From Deltaproteobacteria bacterium (GTDB lineage: Bacteria; Desulfobacterota; Deferrimicrobia; Deferrimicrobiales; Deferrimicrobiaceae): a stretch of 32,974 nucleotides of DNA. Numbering within the stretch: position 1 is the first letter of the stretch; every line of letters begins with the position of its first letter. Shown in pieces: positions 1 through 9,479 of this stretch. Under the pieces are notes generated by a model. That model saw nothing but the letters and a program-made list of their open reading frames with translations, was not told where the DNA came from and ran no database searches. The stretch spans positions 1-32,974 of the forward strand of contig JANXQJ010000110.1 of NCBI GenBank assembly GCA_025356865.1, written 5' to 3'. Made by a program: the position numbers and the translations under genes.

Positions 1-1420
1 CGATTTCAAGGACGGCGGACTGGAGATCGCCCGCCTGCCCCCGAAGATCCTCGACCGACGCGGCGATCTCCTCGGCATTCGCCGCAGACTGCTGCGTCAC
101 CTTGTCCATCTGGGAGATGGCGCTGCTCACCTCGGTGATCCCGCGCGCCTGCTCCGACGACGCGGCCGTGATCTCCCCGACCAGTTCGGTCACCTTGCGG
201 ACATTGACGGCGACGTCTTCGAAATCGTCGCTCGTCCGTTCGACGAGCGCCGTCCCCGAGCGGATTTCGCGGATCGTCTGCTCGATCAGGTCGGATGTGT
301 TCTTTGCCGCCGCCGCCGCACGCTGCGCCAGGTTGCGCACTTCGTCGGCCACCACCGCGAAGCCCGCCCCCGCCTCGCCGGCCCGCGCCGCCTCGACGGC
401 CGCGTTGAGCGCGAGCAGGTTGGTCTGGAAGGCGATCTCGTCGATCGTCTTGATGATCTTGCTGATTTCCTCGCCCTTGGAGGATATCTGCGCCATCGAG
501 TCGACCATTCCCTCCATGGAACTGTTGGCCTTCACGACGCTGGAACCCGCCTTGTCGGCCAACTGCTTGGCTTGCCCGGCGTTCTCGGCATTCTGCCGCG
601 TCATCGCCGACATCTCTTCCATTGCGGAAGACGTTTCCTCGAGGGACGCGGCCGATTCGGACGACCCTTCGGCCATCGACTGCGACGACTCGGCCAGCTG
701 GGCGGAAGCGGCGTCGACGCGCGAGGCGTTTTCGGCAAGGCCGGAAACCGTCCGCGACAGCGATCCGGAAATCGAGATCGAGAGCCACAGCCCGAGCCCG
801 AACGCCAGGAGGACGCCCGTGACGACCGTCAATTCGGTCAGCCGCTTCGTCGTGGTCACCTGGCGGTCGAACCCGGCGTCGGCGGCTTTCGCCCCGGCGA
901 TCTCGAGGTCGACCAGTTTCATCAGCGTCTCTTCGCATTTGCGGAAGGCGCCCCGCACCTTCCCGAGCGACAGCTGGTAGCCGGCCTCTTTCTCGGCCGC
1001 GCTCCCGGCCCCGATCGCCGCCATCAGCTCGCCGTCCAGCCGGCGCCATTCGTCCCAAGCCATCTTCAGTTCCCGGTGAAGCGCCTCTTCTTCCGCGCCC
1101 TTGGGCAACGCGCCGTAGATCGCCCAACCCTTCTCGGCCATCTCGAGGTAGTTCTTGATCCGCTTCCCCTGGGAGGCGATCTCGTCGCCGGTGACCTGGG
1201 TGAGCAGCATCGTCCGCTCGCCGCGTTGCACATCGCTCTGCCCCTTGGCGATCATCCAGAGGGCGTTGACGGCCGGAAGGCGCTCGGAGGCGAAAGCATC
1301 CTGCGCCTTGGCCGCGAAGAGGATTCCGCGATAGCCGATCACTCCGACGGCGACCGTGATGAGCGCGACGACCAGGAACGCACCGAGCAGTTTCGTCTTC
1401 AGGGAGAGACTTTGCAGCAT
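1..1420 (-). CDS. Methyl-accepting chemotaxis protein, 3' end cut by the window edge
   Basis: Transmembrane chemoreceptor that would control CheA through CheW. At least 473 residues are visible and the frame is still open at base 1. The first transmembrane segment is at about residues 11-31. A helical, probably periplasmic sensor of the four-helix-bundle type spans about 32-194, and the second membrane segment is about 195-216. The cytoplasmic coiled coil follows, with the highly conserved hairpin tip at about 328-365 ([20 protein letters not shown]). I see no convincing HAMP domain between TM2 and the signalling helices. The ATG at 1420 is chosen because GGAGG lies 7 bases upstream and a hydrophobic segment follows at once. 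The gene lies 40 bases after the HD-GYP gene and is probably the last visible gene of the cheW-led operon. The ligand cannot be told from sequence. Confidence 0.93.
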   Translation of the reverse strand, partial: MLQSLSLKTKLLGAFLVVALITVAVGVIGYRGILFAAKAQDAFASERLPAVNALWMIAKGQSDVQRGERTMLLTQVTGDEIASQGKRIKNYLEMAEKGWAIYGALPKGAEEEALHRELKMAWDEWRRLDGELMAAIGAGSAAEKEAGYQLSLGKVRGAFRKCEETLMKLVDLEIAGAKAADAGFDRQVTTTKRLTELTVVTGVLLAFGLGLWLSISISGSLSRTVSGLAENASRVDAASAQLAESSQSMAEGSSESAASLEETSSAMEEMSAMTRQNAENAGQAKQLADKAGSSVVKANSSMEGMVDSMAQISSKGEEISKIIKTIDEIAFQTNLLALNAAVEAARAGEAGAGFAVVADEVRNLAQRAAAAAKNTSDLIEQTIREIRSGTALVERTSDDFEDVAVNVRKVTELVGEITAASSEQARGITEVSSAISQMDKVTQQSAANAEEIAASVEDLRGQAGDLQSAVLEI

Positions 1421-1460
1421 GGGGGTACCTCCTGGAACGTGAGGAACGGGTTGAGGTCTT

Positions 1461-2735
1461 TCAGAGTGCGACCTTGGGAAGATAGAGGTCGACCTCGATT
1501 GCGAACTGGGCGGGATCGACGGGACGCGCGATCGTCCGCCTGAATTTGGGGGAATCGGGGGCGGCAGGGTCGGTCAGGTCGACCTCGATGGGTACGGGCA
1601 TCCGCCGACGCTCGTCCTTGCACACCAGCATCACCTTGGGGCGAAGCACCTTGTCGTGATTGACCGAGACGACGATGCCGATCTCGGACGTATCGAGCTG
1701 GACGGTCGTCCCTATGGGGTAGATCCCCAGGCACTGGATGAAGCGCTGGGCGAATACCGGGTTGAAATCGGTCTTGCTCAATTCGAAGATGCGGCGGATC
1801 CCTTCGGGCGGCGTCATGGGGCGGCTGTAGACCCGGGTGGTCGTCATGGCGTCATAGGTGTCGGCGATCGCGGCGATCTGGGCGCAGCGGCTGATCGCCT
1901 CGCCCTTGAGCCCGTCGGGGTATCCGGTTCCGCCAAACCGCTCGTGGTGCTGCATCGCAACGGCCTTGGCCTCGTCGGTGATCCCCTCGGTCCGCTCCAG
2001 CACCTCGGCGCTGTAGAGGGCATGCTTCTTCATCTCGGCGAATTCGACGTCGGTCAGCTTGCCGGGCTTGTTGAGGATCGCGGGAGGAACCTTCATCTTG
2101 CCCGCGTCGTGCAGCATCGCCCCGATCCCCAGCGACTGGAGTTCTTCGCGGTCGAGTCCCAACTGACGCCCGAGCGTCAGGGAGAGGACGCAGACGTTCA
2201 CCGAGTGGACGAACGTGTACTCGTCGTACCCCTTGATCCGGGTGAGGCTGGAGAGCGCGTCCATGTTTCGGAAGATGCTGTCGATCATGTGGTTGACGGC
2301 CTTGACCGCCTTGCCGCTCTCGATGCTCTTCCCCATGCGGACGTTGTGCAGCACCTCGTTGACGACGGTGTGCGCCTCTTTCTGGGCGACCTTGGCGGCC
2401 TCGATCTCGACGTGGAACGGGATCTCTTCTTTCAGCGGCGCGGCCAGGTTCACCGGCAGGGGGGAGGCCCCGTCGGGCGTCGGGGCGAGAGTGTCCGCCA
2501 CTTCGATCATCGGATCGGGTTCCGGCCCGGGACCGTCCGGGCCGGCATCGACGTCGAGCCCCATATCCGTGTTGATGTAGAGTTCGGTGATGTTGTATTC
2601 CCGGAGCCGCTCGATGTGGGCCTGGGTGGTGATCTTCTTCCGGTTGGTCAGGAAGGGATGCTCGAGCCAGGAACGGTCCATCTTCTCGACGACCATGCCG
2701 AGCGTCAGTTCCCCGATGAGGATCTTCTTGAGCAT
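1461..2735 (-). CDS. HD-GYP domain cyclic-di-GMP phosphodiesterase with DUF3391-like N-terminus
   Basis: Predicted cytoplasmic phosphodiesterase that hydrolyses cyclic-di-GMP; 424 residues. The N-terminal about 60 residues resemble DUF3391, the small domain often found before HD-GYP. A Pro/Asp-rich linker follows at about 60-105. The HD-GYP domain lies at about 165-340: the HD dyad is in AMLHDAGK (H209-D210), and the second signature [14 protein letters not shown] is at 263-276 with an intact GYP. The C-terminal about 85 residues carry no motif I recognise. The gene begins 9 bases after the cheB stop and precedes the receptor gene, so it is probably co-transcribed with the chemotaxis genes. 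That suggests coupling of c-di-GMP turnover to taxis, which is inference; family membership is clear from both signatures. Confidence 0.93.
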   Translation of the reverse strand: MLKKILIGELTLGMVVEKMDRSWLEHPFLTNRKKITTQAHIERLREYNITELYINTDMGLDVDAGPDGPGPEPDPMIEVADTLAPTPDGASPLPVNLAAPLKEEIPFHVEIEAAKVAQKEAHTVVNEVLHNVRMGKSIESGKAVKAVNHMIDSIFRNMDALSSLTRIKGYDEYTFVHSVNVCVLSLTLGRQLGLDREELQSLGIGAMLHDAGKMKVPPAILNKPGKLTDVEFAEMKKHALYSAEVLERTEGITDEAKAVAMQHHERFGGTGYPDGLKGEAISRCAQIAAIADTYDAMTTTRVYSRPMTPPEGIRRIFELSKTDFNPVFAQRFIQCLGIYPIGTTVQLDTSEIGIVVSVNHDKVLRPKVMLVCKDERRRMPVPIEVDLTDPAAPDSPKFRRTIARPVDPAQFAIEVDLYLPKVAL

Positions 2736-2743
2736 CGGCTACC

Positions 2744-3790
<1,047 letters not shown>

Positions 3791-4651
3791 TCATCCCTCC
3801 AGATCGAACATCGCCACGATGCCGTGGAATTGCGCCTCGACCTCCATGAGCCGGATCATCGCCAGCTCGAACTCGCGGGAACCGATCCCGTTCGACTTGC
3901 ACAGGTCGTAGTCGATCTTGTACTGGAGCCCGTCGGCGCCGACGCCGATCCCGCTGGTCAGGCACAGGATATCGCTCAGATGGACCAGGAACGGCAGCTT
4001 GGATTCTCCGGTTGCCCCGCCCGGTGCGTGGTGGTGCCGGATCGCGGCGACCATCTCGGCATCGAAGTTCCACAGTTCCCCGAGCCGGCCGCCGATCTCG
4101 GCGTGGCTGACGCCCAGCACCTGCGTCTCGGCCTCGAGAAACGACGTCTTCCCGGACGCCGCCGCCCCGCTGATGGCCTCGTAGGCCCCCGCGACGAACT
4201 CGGCCATCGCCAGCTTGCCGACGTCGTGCAGCAACCCGGCGGTGAACGCCTTGTCTGGCGAGTCGTACTTGACGACGTCGCAGAGCGACTCGGCGAGCAG
4301 GGCGCACAGGATGGAATGCTTCCAGAGGTCGCCCCGGGGGAGGTCGTACCCCGCGAGCTCACGCTGGAGCAGGTCGGTTCCGCCGGCCGACAGGATGATC
4401 TGGAGGAGCTGCTTGTTGCCGATCCGGACGAGCGCGTCGCGCAGCGTCGATACCGGCATCGCCCCGCCCAGGATCGTCGAGTTGCACATCTTGATGACCT
4501 TGGCGGTTATCGCCTGGTCGTACTTGACGACATCGAGGATCTTGTCGGCACCGACCAGCGGATCGTCCATCAGCGCCATCACCCGCTGGATGACCGCGGG
4601 AAAGGGCGGAAGCTCCCCCGCCCTCGCGACAATTTCATCGACTCGGCTCAC
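3791..4651 (-). CDS. HDOD domain protein in the chemotaxis operon
   Basis: HDOD-family protein of 286 residues; these are usually non-enzymatic signalling proteins, and no specific activity can be assigned. The HDOD domain covers about residues 8-210, with the typical opening LPPFPAVIQRVMALMDD and the core KAFTAGLLHDVGKLAMAEF. Unusually for HDOD, an HD pair (H142-D143) and LLHDVGK are kept, along with a histidine cluster HHHAPG at about 206-211. The frame stays open to 4900, but GTG at 4651 is chosen: it overlaps the cheD stop in a GTGA, GGAGAAGG lies just upstream, and the upstream extension is the antisense-like reading of cheD. It sits between cheD and cheB, so it is likely co-translated with the adaptation enzymes. 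Confidence 0.9.
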   Translation of the reverse strand: MSRVDEIVARAGELPPFPAVIQRVMALMDDPLVGADKILDVVKYDQAITAKVIKMCNSTILGGAMPVSTLRDALVRIGNKQLLQIILSAGGTDLLQRELAGYDLPRGDLWKHSILCALLAESLCDVVKYDSPDKAFTAGLLHDVGKLAMAEFVAGAYEAISGAAASGKTSFLEAETQVLGVSHAEIGGRLGELWNFDAEMVAAIRHHHAPGGATGESKLPFLVHLSDILCLTSGIGVGADGLQYKIDYDLCKSNGIGSREFELAMIRLMEVEAQFHGIVAMFDLEG

Positions 4652-5127
4652 AGCGCAACCACCCCTTCTCCGGAAGTTTTCAGCAGGACGCTGCCGGTGC
4701 TCATCTCGAGGGAGATCGTCCGGTTGACGGTCCCGCCCAGCGCCGTCGCCCCCATGGTGACGCCGTTCTGCCAGAAAAGCTTTCTCATGGCCAGGATGTT
4801 GCGCTTGCCGATATTGAACATGCCGTTGGGATCGAGCACCTGCGCGCCCCCGACCGCCTTGACGATCAGCCGTTCCTTGACCGCTCCGAGCCTGTAGCAA
4901 TCCTTGAAGAGCAGCGGGACGCCGGTGTCGGCGAACATATAGGGGTTCTTCGCCGCTTTTTCGGCCGAAAGCGCGGACTCGGGGAGCATCAGGTGGAGCA
5001 GGCCCCCGACGACCGCCACCGGATCGAATATGACGATGCCGATGCAGGAACCGAGCGAATAAGTGATCAGGATGTCATCGGGCCGGTTGCTGATCTTCAG
5101 GTCGGCCACTCCGACGGTGAGTTTCAT
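4648..5127 (-). CDS. cheD: CheD, chemoreceptor glutamine deamidase
   Basis: Converts receptor glutamines to glutamates and, in species with CheC, can be a CheC partner. 159 residues, the normal length. The catalytic cysteine C28 is in TYSLGSCIGI and the conserved histidine H45 in GGLLHLMLP. The conserved VKAVGGAQ and NIGKRN segments are present. The ATG overlaps the cheR stop by 4 bases (ATGA) and the stop overlaps the HDOD start by 4 bases, so translation is tightly coupled. CheC/CheX-family phosphatases are encoded on the opposite strand beyond cheW, which fits the CheC-CheD type of adaptation system. Confidence 0.97.
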   Translation of the reverse strand: MKLTVGVADLKISNRPDDILITYSLGSCIGIVIFDPVAVVGGLLHLMLPESALSAEKAAKNPYMFADTGVPLLFKDCYRLGAVKERLIVKAVGGAQVLDPNGMFNIGKRNILAMRKLFWQNGVTMGATALGGTVNRTISLEMSTGSVLLKTSGEGVVAL

Positions 5128-6035
5128 GCCGAGGGGCCTTTCCTTTCGGCCGAAGCCGCCCCGGTCTTCCGGTAGACCGCCGGCCGCACGTATTTGAACG
5201 GGTGGGCAATGCTGTTGAGACTCTCGGAGTGCCCGATGAAGAGGTAGCCGTCTTCGGCCAGATAGCGGTGGTAGCGGTTGACGAGCGTCTCCTGCGTCGG
5301 ACGGTCGAAATAGATCATCACGTTGCGGCAGAAGATCGCGTCGAACGGCCCCTTGAACGGATAATCGGCGTGCAGGTTGAGGTGGGCGAAAGTGACCATC
5401 TTCCGGATGGCGTGCTGGACCCGGTAGTAGCCGCCCTCACCGTGCACTTCGGCCGGCACGAACCAGCGGTTGACCACGGGAGACGGCATGGTCTTGAATT
5501 TGTCGCCGGCATAGAGCCCGTTCCGGGCGATCTGGAGCACGCGGGTCGAGATATCGGTCGCGAGGATCTTGACGTCCCAGCCTTCGATCCCGGGCAGCGT
5601 CTCGCGAAGCGTGACGGCCAGCGAATAAGGTTCCTCGCCGGTCGAGCAACCGGCGCACCAGATGCGCACCTTGCGGGCGCCCGTCTGGTTTCGGGCCGCC
5701 GCGAGCGCCGGAAGGACGGTCGATTCCATGAAGCGGAAATGGTCGGGCTCGCGAAAGAAGGAGGTGACGTTGGTCGAGACCGCGTCGAGCAGCACGGTGA
5801 TCTCGTCGCCGCTGTCGTCGTTCTCGATTTCGGCCAGGTAATCGGTGAAGGACGTCAGGCCCCGTTTCCGCAGGATCTTGCCGAGGCGGGCGCGCAGCAA
5901 CTCCTTCTTGCCTTCATTGAGGGTGATGCCGGCGGTCTCGTAGATGATCCGCCGGAACTTCTCGAAGTCGGCATCCGTCAGGTCGCGAAGGTGCGATTGT
6001 TCCGTTGCCGGTTCGATCCGGGACCCGTGGGCCAT
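5124..6035 (-). CDS. cheR: CheR, chemoreceptor glutamate methyltransferase
   Basis: Transfers methyl groups from S-adenosylmethionine to receptor glutamates. 303 residues. The N-terminal helical CheR_N region (about 18-75) is followed by the conserved TNVTSFFRE (88-96), the SAM-binding loop WCAGCSTGEEPYSL (126-139), LATDIS (158-163) and IFCRNVMIYFD (234-244). All hallmark elements are intact. It begins one base after the cheA stop and overlaps cheD by 4 bases. The start is weakly supported by its ribosome-binding site, but no better upstream start exists without entering cheA. Confidence 0.97.
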   Translation of the reverse strand: MAHGSRIEPATEQSHLRDLTDADFEKFRRIIYETAGITLNEGKKELLRARLGKILRKRGLTSFTDYLAEIENDDSGDEITVLLDAVSTNVTSFFREPDHFRFMESTVLPALAAARNQTGARKVRIWCAGCSTGEEPYSLAVTLRETLPGIEGWDVKILATDISTRVLQIARNGLYAGDKFKTMPSPVVNRWFVPAEVHGEGGYYRVQHAIRKMVTFAHLNLHADYPFKGPFDAIFCRNVMIYFDRPTQETLVNRYHRYLAEDGYLFIGHSESLNSIAHPFKYVRPAVYRKTGAASAERKGPSA

Positions 6036-6036
6036 G

Positions 6037-8292
6037 TCAGTTGAAGGATGCCTGTCTGCCGGTGATCTCGAAGATCCCGGAGACGTCCAGGATCAGCCCG
6101 ACGCGGCCGTCGCCCATGATGGCGCCCCCCGAGATGCCGCGTACGTTGGACATGCCGCCGCCCAGCGTCTTGATGACGACCTCCTGCTTGCCGAGCAGCT
6201 CGTCGATCAGGACCGCGCGCTTCTGGCCTTCGCTCTCGATGACCACCACCAGCCCTTCCCACGGGTTCTGGATGCCGTTATGGATGGAAAAGAGCCGGTG
6301 CAGGCGCACCAGCGGCAGCAGTTCCTCGCGAACCCGGATCATCTCGGCGCGCTGCTCGACCGTGAGGTAGTCTTCGCGCGGCGGACGGAGCGCCTCGACG
6401 ATGCTGTTGGTCGGCATGATGTAGCGTTGCTCGCCAACCCGGACGACGATGCCGTCGATGATCGCGAGCGTAAGCGGGAACTTCATCTGGAAGGTCGACC
6501 CCTGCCCGAGGGTAGACCGGGTCTCGATGGTGCCGCGCAACTTCTCGACGTTTCGCTTGACGACGTCGAGGCCGACGCCACGCCCCGAGATATCGGTGAT
6601 CTTCTCGGCGGTCGAGAAGCCGGGCTCGAAGAGGAGGGCGAAGATCTCGGATTCGGACAACGACGCGCCGGCCGCCACGACGCCCCGTTCCTGCCCCTTG
6701 GCGAGGATCTTGACCGGATCGAGACCGCGGCCGTCATCCTCGACCGCGATCACCACGTTGCCGCCGTGGTGGAACGCGCGCAGCGTCACGGTGCCCAATG
6801 CGCTCTTGTTTGCCGCCAGCCGGATATCGGGTTTCTCGACGCCGTGGTCAACGGAATTGCGGATCATGTGGACGAGGGGATCGTGGATCTCCTCGATCAT
6901 GTTGCGGTCGACCTCGGTGTCTTCCCCTTCCATCAGCATGGTGACTTCCTTGCCCGACTTCTTGGCGAGGTCGCGCACCATCCGCGACATCTTCTGGAAC
7001 GTGTTCTTGATGGGGACCATGCGGAGCGACATCGAGATCTTCTGCAGCTCGGAGGTGATGCGGCCCAGCTGCGAGAGGTTGCGGTAGAAGCGCTGGCTGT
7101 CGATCGACATGACGTCGGGGTCGTTGCAAACGAGCGACTGGGCGATGACCAGTTCGCCGACCATGTCGACCAGGCCGTCGAGTTTGTGGATGTTGACCCG
7201 GATATCCTGCGTCTCGATCGCGTTGGCCGCGTTCTTCTGGATGCGGAGCGCCTGCGCGACATCCTTGGGGGAAACCTTCTTGTCCTCGATGAGGAGCATG
7301 CCGAGCGTTTCCCGCTCGCCGCTCTCGGGCTGGTCGCTGAGCGTTTCGTTGATCTCGGCCTGCGTGATCTTGCCCTGCTCGACGAGGACGTCGCCCAGTC
7401 GCGGCGGCGTCGCCTGCCGCGGCGGGGGCGAGTCGTCGCGCCCTTCCTGGACGGCGGTGATCCGGGCGATGATCCGGTCGGTGCCGATGAACTCGCGCGC
7501 CGTGGCGCCGGCGGAAACCTTTTCGGAGACGTCGCGGATCATCCCCTTCATGCCGTCGATCGCCTCGAAGATGACGTCGATGACTGAGCCGGTCACGGGC
7601 AGCTCGTTGCGGCGCGCCATGTCGAGCAGCGTCTCCGTGCGGTGGGCGAGTTCGTTGACGTCGCGCAGGTTGAGGAAACCGGAAACGCCCTTGATGGTGT
7701 GAAAGGCGCGGAAAATCGCGTTGAGCGTCTCGCTGTCGTCGGGGGCCGCTTCGAGGTCGACCATCTTGATCTCGATGGAGTCGAGGTGCTCCATCGACTC
7801 GGTGATGAAGTCGGTATAGAGTTCCTTGTCCTGGTCGAGCGCCATGCTCTTGTCGGCGCCGCCCGACGCAGCCGCGGCGGCCTCCTCGGCCTCGCCCCCT
7901 TCGATCTCGATCTCGAGCTGCTCGCGAATGTCAGAGAATATGCGGGAGAGCACGGGCCGGTTCATCTTCCCGCCCCGGAACACCTCCTGGCAGCAGGAAG
8001 CGAGACGGCCGAAGATGTCCATTGCCTGGTCCCAGTGCTTGCGGGCCGTGTCGTCGAACATCAGCGCCGTGCCGACCGCATCACCGGCAGTCACCGCGTC
8101 GGGAACATCGGTTCGCCCTTCGGTTGCCGCGATCTTGCCGATCTGCTCGAAAGCGGAGAGAATTTCACCCAGCTTGCGCATGTCGTCGCGGGAAGCCGTC
8201 AGCACCGCGACCGAGATGCGGTCGAACTGGACCTCGGCCGGGGTCTTGTCGGCCCCTCCGGCCTGACCGGGATTGTCTTGTGCGCTTGTCAC
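6037..8292 (-). CDS. cheA: CheA, chemotaxis histidine kinase with an MshEN-like segment in place of P2
   Basis: Autophosphorylating kinase that signals to CheY and CheB; 751 residues. Residues 1-150 form a helical N-terminal region I do not recognise. The P1/HPt domain (about 155-270) has phospho-acceptor H198 in FRAFHTIKGVSGF. Residues 298-353 hold two tandem repeats (RLGDVLVEQGKITQAEI..., then TLGMLLIEDKKVSPKDV...) that resemble the MshEN c-di-GMP-binding motif and stand where P2 usually is. P3 dimerisation is about 360-430. The P4 kinase domain has the N box HMIRNSVDHGVE (475-486), DDGRGL (519-524) and GRGVGLDVV (570-578). The P5 CheW-like domain is about 605-745. It starts at GTG with GGAGG 10 bases upstream and follows cheW by 32 bases. 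Confidence 0.97.
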   Translation of the reverse strand: MTSAQDNPGQAGGADKTPAEVQFDRISVAVLTASRDDMRKLGEILSAFEQIGKIAATEGRTDVPDAVTAGDAVGTALMFDDTARKHWDQAMDIFGRLASCCQEVFRGGKMNRPVLSRIFSDIREQLEIEIEGGEAEEAAAAASGGADKSMALDQDKELYTDFITESMEHLDSIEIKMVDLEAAPDDSETLNAIFRAFHTIKGVSGFLNLRDVNELAHRTETLLDMARRNELPVTGSVIDVIFEAIDGMKGMIRDVSEKVSAGATAREFIGTDRIIARITAVQEGRDDSPPPRQATPPRLGDVLVEQGKITQAEINETLSDQPESGERETLGMLLIEDKKVSPKDVAQALRIQKNAANAIETQDIRVNIHKLDGLVDMVGELVIAQSLVCNDPDVMSIDSQRFYRNLSQLGRITSELQKISMSLRMVPIKNTFQKMSRMVRDLAKKSGKEVTMLMEGEDTEVDRNMIEEIHDPLVHMIRNSVDHGVEKPDIRLAANKSALGTVTLRAFHHGGNVVIAVEDDGRGLDPVKILAKGQERGVVAAGASLSESEIFALLFEPGFSTAEKITDISGRGVGLDVVKRNVEKLRGTIETRSTLGQGSTFQMKFPLTLAIIDGIVVRVGEQRYIMPTNSIVEALRPPREDYLTVEQRAEMIRVREELLPLVRLHRLFSIHNGIQNPWEGLVVVIESEGQKRAVLIDELLGKQEVVIKTLGGGMSNVRGISGGAIMGDGRVGLILDVSGIFEITGRQASFN

Positions 8293-8324
8293 GATCGGAC
8301 CGCCTCCTTCAATTGTCGCCTGGC

Positions 8325-8822
8325 CTAACCTGCGAACTGCCCCAGCCCGCCGCCGGAAAGCACGAGACTGATATCGAGCAGAATGACGACCTTCCCCTTG
8401 ATCTTGGCCATGCCCCGGATGTAGTCGGTCGAGAAGCTGGCGCCGAACTCGGGCGTCGGCTCGATGTCGGTCTCGGAAATGTTGGTCACCTCGGATACGG
8501 CGTCGACGATGATGCCGACCAGCATCTTCCCCTCGGCCATTTCGAGCTCGACCACGATTATACAGGTGCGCTCGGTGTATTCGCGCTCGTCGAACCCGAA
8601 CTTGAGCCGCAGGTCTACCACGGGAATGATCTTGCCCCGCAGGTTCAGGACCCCCTTGACGTATCCGGGGGACTGCGGAACCGGGGTAATGTCCATGATG
8701 CCGATGATTTCCTTGACCTTGAGGATATCGAGGCCGTAGATCTCGTCGCCCAACTGGAACGTCAGAAACTTGCTGCTCTTTGCCGAACCCGTCGCCACGT
8801 TCTTGCCCTGCCGCTCCGCCAT
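8325..8822 (-). CDS. cheW: CheW, chemotaxis adaptor protein
   Basis: Adaptor linking chemoreceptors to CheA; 165 residues, a single CheW domain covering about 15-160. Conserved stretches are present: LTFQLGDEIYGLDILKVKEI, TPVPQSPGYVKGVLNLRGKI and PVVDLRLKFG. It has a short basic N-terminus. The ATG at 8822 has GGAGGGG at 7-13 bases upstream. It is the first gene of the minus-strand che operon, with a good sigma-28-type promoter at 8866-8893, and is followed by cheA after 32 bases. Confidence 0.97.
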   Translation of the reverse strand: MAERQGKNVATGSAKSSKFLTFQLGDEIYGLDILKVKEIIGIMDITPVPQSPGYVKGVLNLRGKIIPVVDLRLKFGFDEREYTERTCIIVVELEMAEGKMLVGIIVDAVSEVTNISETDIEPTPEFGASFSTDYIRGMAKIKGKVVILLDISLVLSGGGLGQFAG

Positions 8823-8865
8823 TAACGTCCCCTCCGAATGAACAGGATTCTACCGATCATTGTAC

Positions 8866-8893
8866 CTATCGGAGCGATTCCCGCAAAACTTCA
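8866..8893 (-). promoter_or_regulatory. Sigma-28 (FliA)-type promoter for the cheW operon
   Basis: On the minus strand TGAAGTTT (8886-8893), a 12-base spacer, then TCCGATAG (8866-8873). This matches the FliA consensus TAAAGTTT-N11-GCCGATAA at 7 of 8 and 6 of 8 positions. The same 12-base spacing occurs at the fliC and flgM promoters in this window. The element lies 43 bases upstream of the cheW ATG, and an A/T-rich stretch just upstream of the -35 could serve as an UP element. Confidence 0.72.
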
Positions 8894-8914
8894 TTTAAAA
8901 TTCCCCGCCGGCCC

Positions 8915-8941
8915 TAAAGTTTCCCGGGGAATTTCCGATGA
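8915..8941 (+). promoter_or_regulatory. Sigma-28 (FliA)-type promoter for the cheX-cheY unit
   Basis: TAAAGTTT (8915-8922, exact consensus), an 11-base spacer, then TCCGATGA (8934-8941; 6 of 8). Transcription would begin near 8948, just after the first possible ATG at 8945, so translation from the second ATG (8975) is favoured. The element is arranged back to back with the cheW promoter, with 21 bases between the two -35 elements. Confidence 0.72.
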
Positions 8942-8974
8942 GGAATGGGTAGGAAACCAACCTGGGGGACCCGA

Positions 8975-9466
8975 ATGATAATCAAGGACATGGGCGCAAT
9001 CATGGTCGAAGCCGTCCACGACGTGTTCGAGACGCTCATATTCATCATGCCCGAAGAGTTGCCGCCGGAAGAAACCGAGGAAAGCCGCCTGGCGGGCGAG
9101 CTCATCTCCTCGATCCACATCCAGGGCGACCTCAACGGAATCGTTTCCATGTCGTGCAGCCGGAAGGTGGCCGCAACCCTCACCCGCAACATGCTCGGCA
9201 TCGAGGACGACCAGCCGGCCGAGGGCGACATCGCCGATTGCGCGGGCGAAATCGTCAACATCGTCACGGGCAACATCAAGAGCAAGGCGCTCGAGAAAAA
9301 CATCTCCTTCACCCTCTCGATCCCGACCGTCGTCTACGGCCAGGAAGTGGTGCTATGCTTCCCCGAAGAAGTGCGCGGGGTAAGGGTCCCGTTCCTGGTC
9401 GAGGGTGACGAGATCGTCTTCTCATTCTTCTATAAGGGGGGCGGGGCGGACCTGCTCGAGGAGTAG
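8975..9466 (+). CDS. cheX: CheX-type CheY-phosphate phosphatase
   Basis: CheC/CheX/FliY-family phosphatase predicted to dephosphorylate CheY; 163 residues, the normal CheX length. The active-site helix shows D88-x3-E92-x2-N95 (DCAGEIVNIVTG), with a proline 22 positions after the Asn (P117). This matches the family signature, in which Glu and Asn act on the CheY phosphoryl group. Only one such helix is present, as in CheX. ATG 8975 is preferred over 8945 because it has a GGGGG ribosome-binding site 7 bases upstream and because the predicted transcript starts near 8948. It is the first gene of a three-gene plus-strand unit ending with cheY. Confidence 0.87.
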   Translation: MIIKDMGAIMVEAVHDVFETLIFIMPEELPPEETEESRLAGELISSIHIQGDLNGIVSMSCSRKVAATLTRNMLGIEDDQPAEGDIADCAGEIVNIVTGNIKSKALEKNISFTLSIPTVVYGQEVVLCFPEEVRGVRVPFLVEGDEIVFSFFYKGGGADLLEE

Positions 9467-9479
9467 CCGCAAGGCACAG

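Noticed and set aside
6-1127. 373-residue minus-strand frame inside the chemoreceptor gene
   Set aside because: Different frame from the conserved receptor, Arg/Gly-rich and without domains; the receptor frame has the conserved hairpin tip.
4652-4900. Extended N-terminus that would make the HDOD protein 369 residues
   Set aside because: The extension lies in cheD and is not HDOD-like; the GTG at 4651 overlaps the cheD stop as expected for coupled genes.
5944-7587. 547-residue open frame on the plus strand opposite cheR/cheA
   Set aside because: Same reason: shadow of cheA with biased composition and no recognisable motif.
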